Source: a virus
Reading direction: 5' to 3' (one strand)
Length of the DNA stretch: 22,609 bases
Virus record (IMG/VR): IMGVR_UViG_3300002231_001590
Span: 1-22,609 of that record
Each line of letters opens with the position of its first letter. The stretch's first letter is position 1. Both the position numbers and the translations under genes were made by a program. The notes under the pieces are model-generated. The model saw only the letters and a program-made list of their open reading frames with translations, made no database searches and was not told the DNA's origin. Positions 22,002 through 22,609 of the stretch are shown piece after piece.

Positions 22002-22537
22002 GATCCGTCGATTCCTGGCAAGTCCTCCTGCTCGGCAAACCGCACGTTAATCTCTCGCTCTGCGTCTTCCAGCGCCTCGTCCATGATCTCACGTGCCCCA
22101 GGGCCGAATTGCCGTTGCAGCGATTCGCACGCGCCGCGGATCCTGGCAGCGATGACGCCGCAACCCTCGCGTATGTCTTCGAGGGACATCCACTTGCCGA
22201 GGTCGCGGGAGTACTTTAGTTCTGCCTCCTTAGCCTTGGCTAGCCGGTACCGCTCGAGCGCCGGGCTGTCGCCATCACCAGCTAGCATCGGGTCTGCCGG
22301 GGCGGATGGCGTAGCCTTGATGTGGCGGGTTGCTGTCTCAACCCTGCGGGCCAGCATCGTCTCAATGACAACCGGGGCGTTGTACCGATAGCCGCGACCC
22401 TTGCCCAAAAATTCCTTCGCATCATCTGGCACAAGCGGAGAAATGTCCCGATTGAACACAGACGCCGACATGCCGATGAAGCGCCCCACCTCGGCACGGG
22501 ACACCCAATGTTGGGTATTATTGCCCAATCGTCTCAC
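21998..22537 (-). CDS. Terminase small subunit, Nu1-like (179 aa)
   Basis: Recognises the packaging site on phage DNA and recruits the large subunit. An N-terminal helix-turn-helix (VSRAEVGRFIGMSASVFNRD, about 12-31) is followed by a basic linker and a long helical region (LERYRLAKAKEAELKYSRD, LEDIREGCGVIAARIRGA), the layout of Nu1-type small terminases. A Ser/Ala/Pro hinge at about 75-93 separates the two. I kept the GTG at 22537 because it overlaps a possible upstream stop (GTGA); another GTG is at codon 12. It ends overlapping the methyltransferase TTG. It is separated from the large subunit by about 3 kb of accessory genes. Confidence 0.8.
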   Translation of the reverse strand: MRRLGNNTQHWVSRAEVGRFIGMSASVFNRDISPLVPDDAKEFLGKGRGYRYNAPVVIETMLARRVETATRHIKATPSAPADPMLAGDGDSPALERYRLAKAKEAELKYSRDLGKWMSLEDIREGCGVIAARIRGACESLQRQFGPGAREIMDEALEDAEREINVRFAEQEDLPGIDGS

Positions 22538-22609
22538 TCCCAGGGCAGCAACAGCGCCCTATTTCGCACACCGTATGGAAAAAAGCTCGTCGATACGTGG
22601 GCGAAGCCC
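22534..22609 (-). CDS. Possible 3' end of upstream gene, cut by window edge
   Basis: One frame stays open from the window edge to a TGA at 22536-22534 that overlaps the small-terminase GTG by four bases, the junction typical here. It would encode a C-terminus ending RNRALLLPWE. Another frame also remains open past this point and a third stops at 22559, so the reading is uncertain over only about 25 codons. Confidence 0.3.
   Translation of the reverse strand, partial: GFAHVSTSFFPYGVRNRALLLPWE

Noticed and set aside
1-22609. tRNA genes, integrase, attachment sites, insertion sequences, phage promoters
   Set aside because: I looked for cloverleaf-like sequences, recombinase motifs, transposase frames and clear -35/-10 pairs and saw none I could support by eye.

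Overview
The window is a contiguous piece of a tailed double-stranded DNA phage or prophage, and every gene I accept lies on the minus strand, so it reads from about 22.6 kb down to 1. The order is the standard morphogenesis order of a long-tailed (siphovirus-like) phage. Strong AGGAGG-type ribosome sites and dense 1-8 nt overlaps (ATGA, TAATG, TGATG) point to a bacterial host. The DNA looks GC-rich by eye, but I cannot name the host. There is no integrase, repressor, replication or lysis gene and no tRNA, so lifestyle is undecided.

Layout in transcription order. (1) Packaging start: Nu1-like small terminase (22537-21998). (2) A translationally coupled accessory cassette between the small and large terminase genes: a DPPY-type DNA methyltransferase, a 27-residue micro-ORF, a T4 Rnl1-like RNA ligase, an 88-residue unknown, and a C5-cytosine methyltransferase that carries a second 205-codon ORF in an alternate frame. 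(3) Head: GpA-type large terminase, a double zinc-ribbon protein, a small putative head-tail joining protein, a lambda-type portal broken by three +1 shifts, a protease-scaffold-capsid fusion with a strong internal ribosome site, and a probable decoration protein. (4) Neck and tail: a small connector-like protein, a 768-residue beta-helix protein with a C-terminal domain in the tail-terminator position, a neck/tail protein, the tail-tube candidate, a tail-chaperone candidate ending in an A9 slippery run, and a short tape measure. (5) Tail tip and fibre: five small to mid-size proteins of unknown exact role and an 841-residue LamG/repeat protein.

The accessory cassette suggests a counter-defence role: two methyltransferases could protect the DNA from restriction, and the RNA ligase could reseal RNA cut by host anticodon nucleases. 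The head genes build a procapsid with a self-encoded protease and DNA enters through the portal. The tail genes follow the order tube, chaperone, tape measure, tip.

The most interesting signals are: the overprinted ORF inside the C5 methyltransferase; the probable -1 frameshift in the tail chaperone, whose extension ends exactly before the tape-measure start; the internal start separating scaffold-capsid from protease; a 14-bp minus-strand hairpin behind the decoration gene; and the 27-residue micro-ORF. The portal shifts, and possibly the odd start of the large terminase, look like extra bases in short homopolymers and may be sequence errors. Family names come from motif recognition by eye; no search was run.
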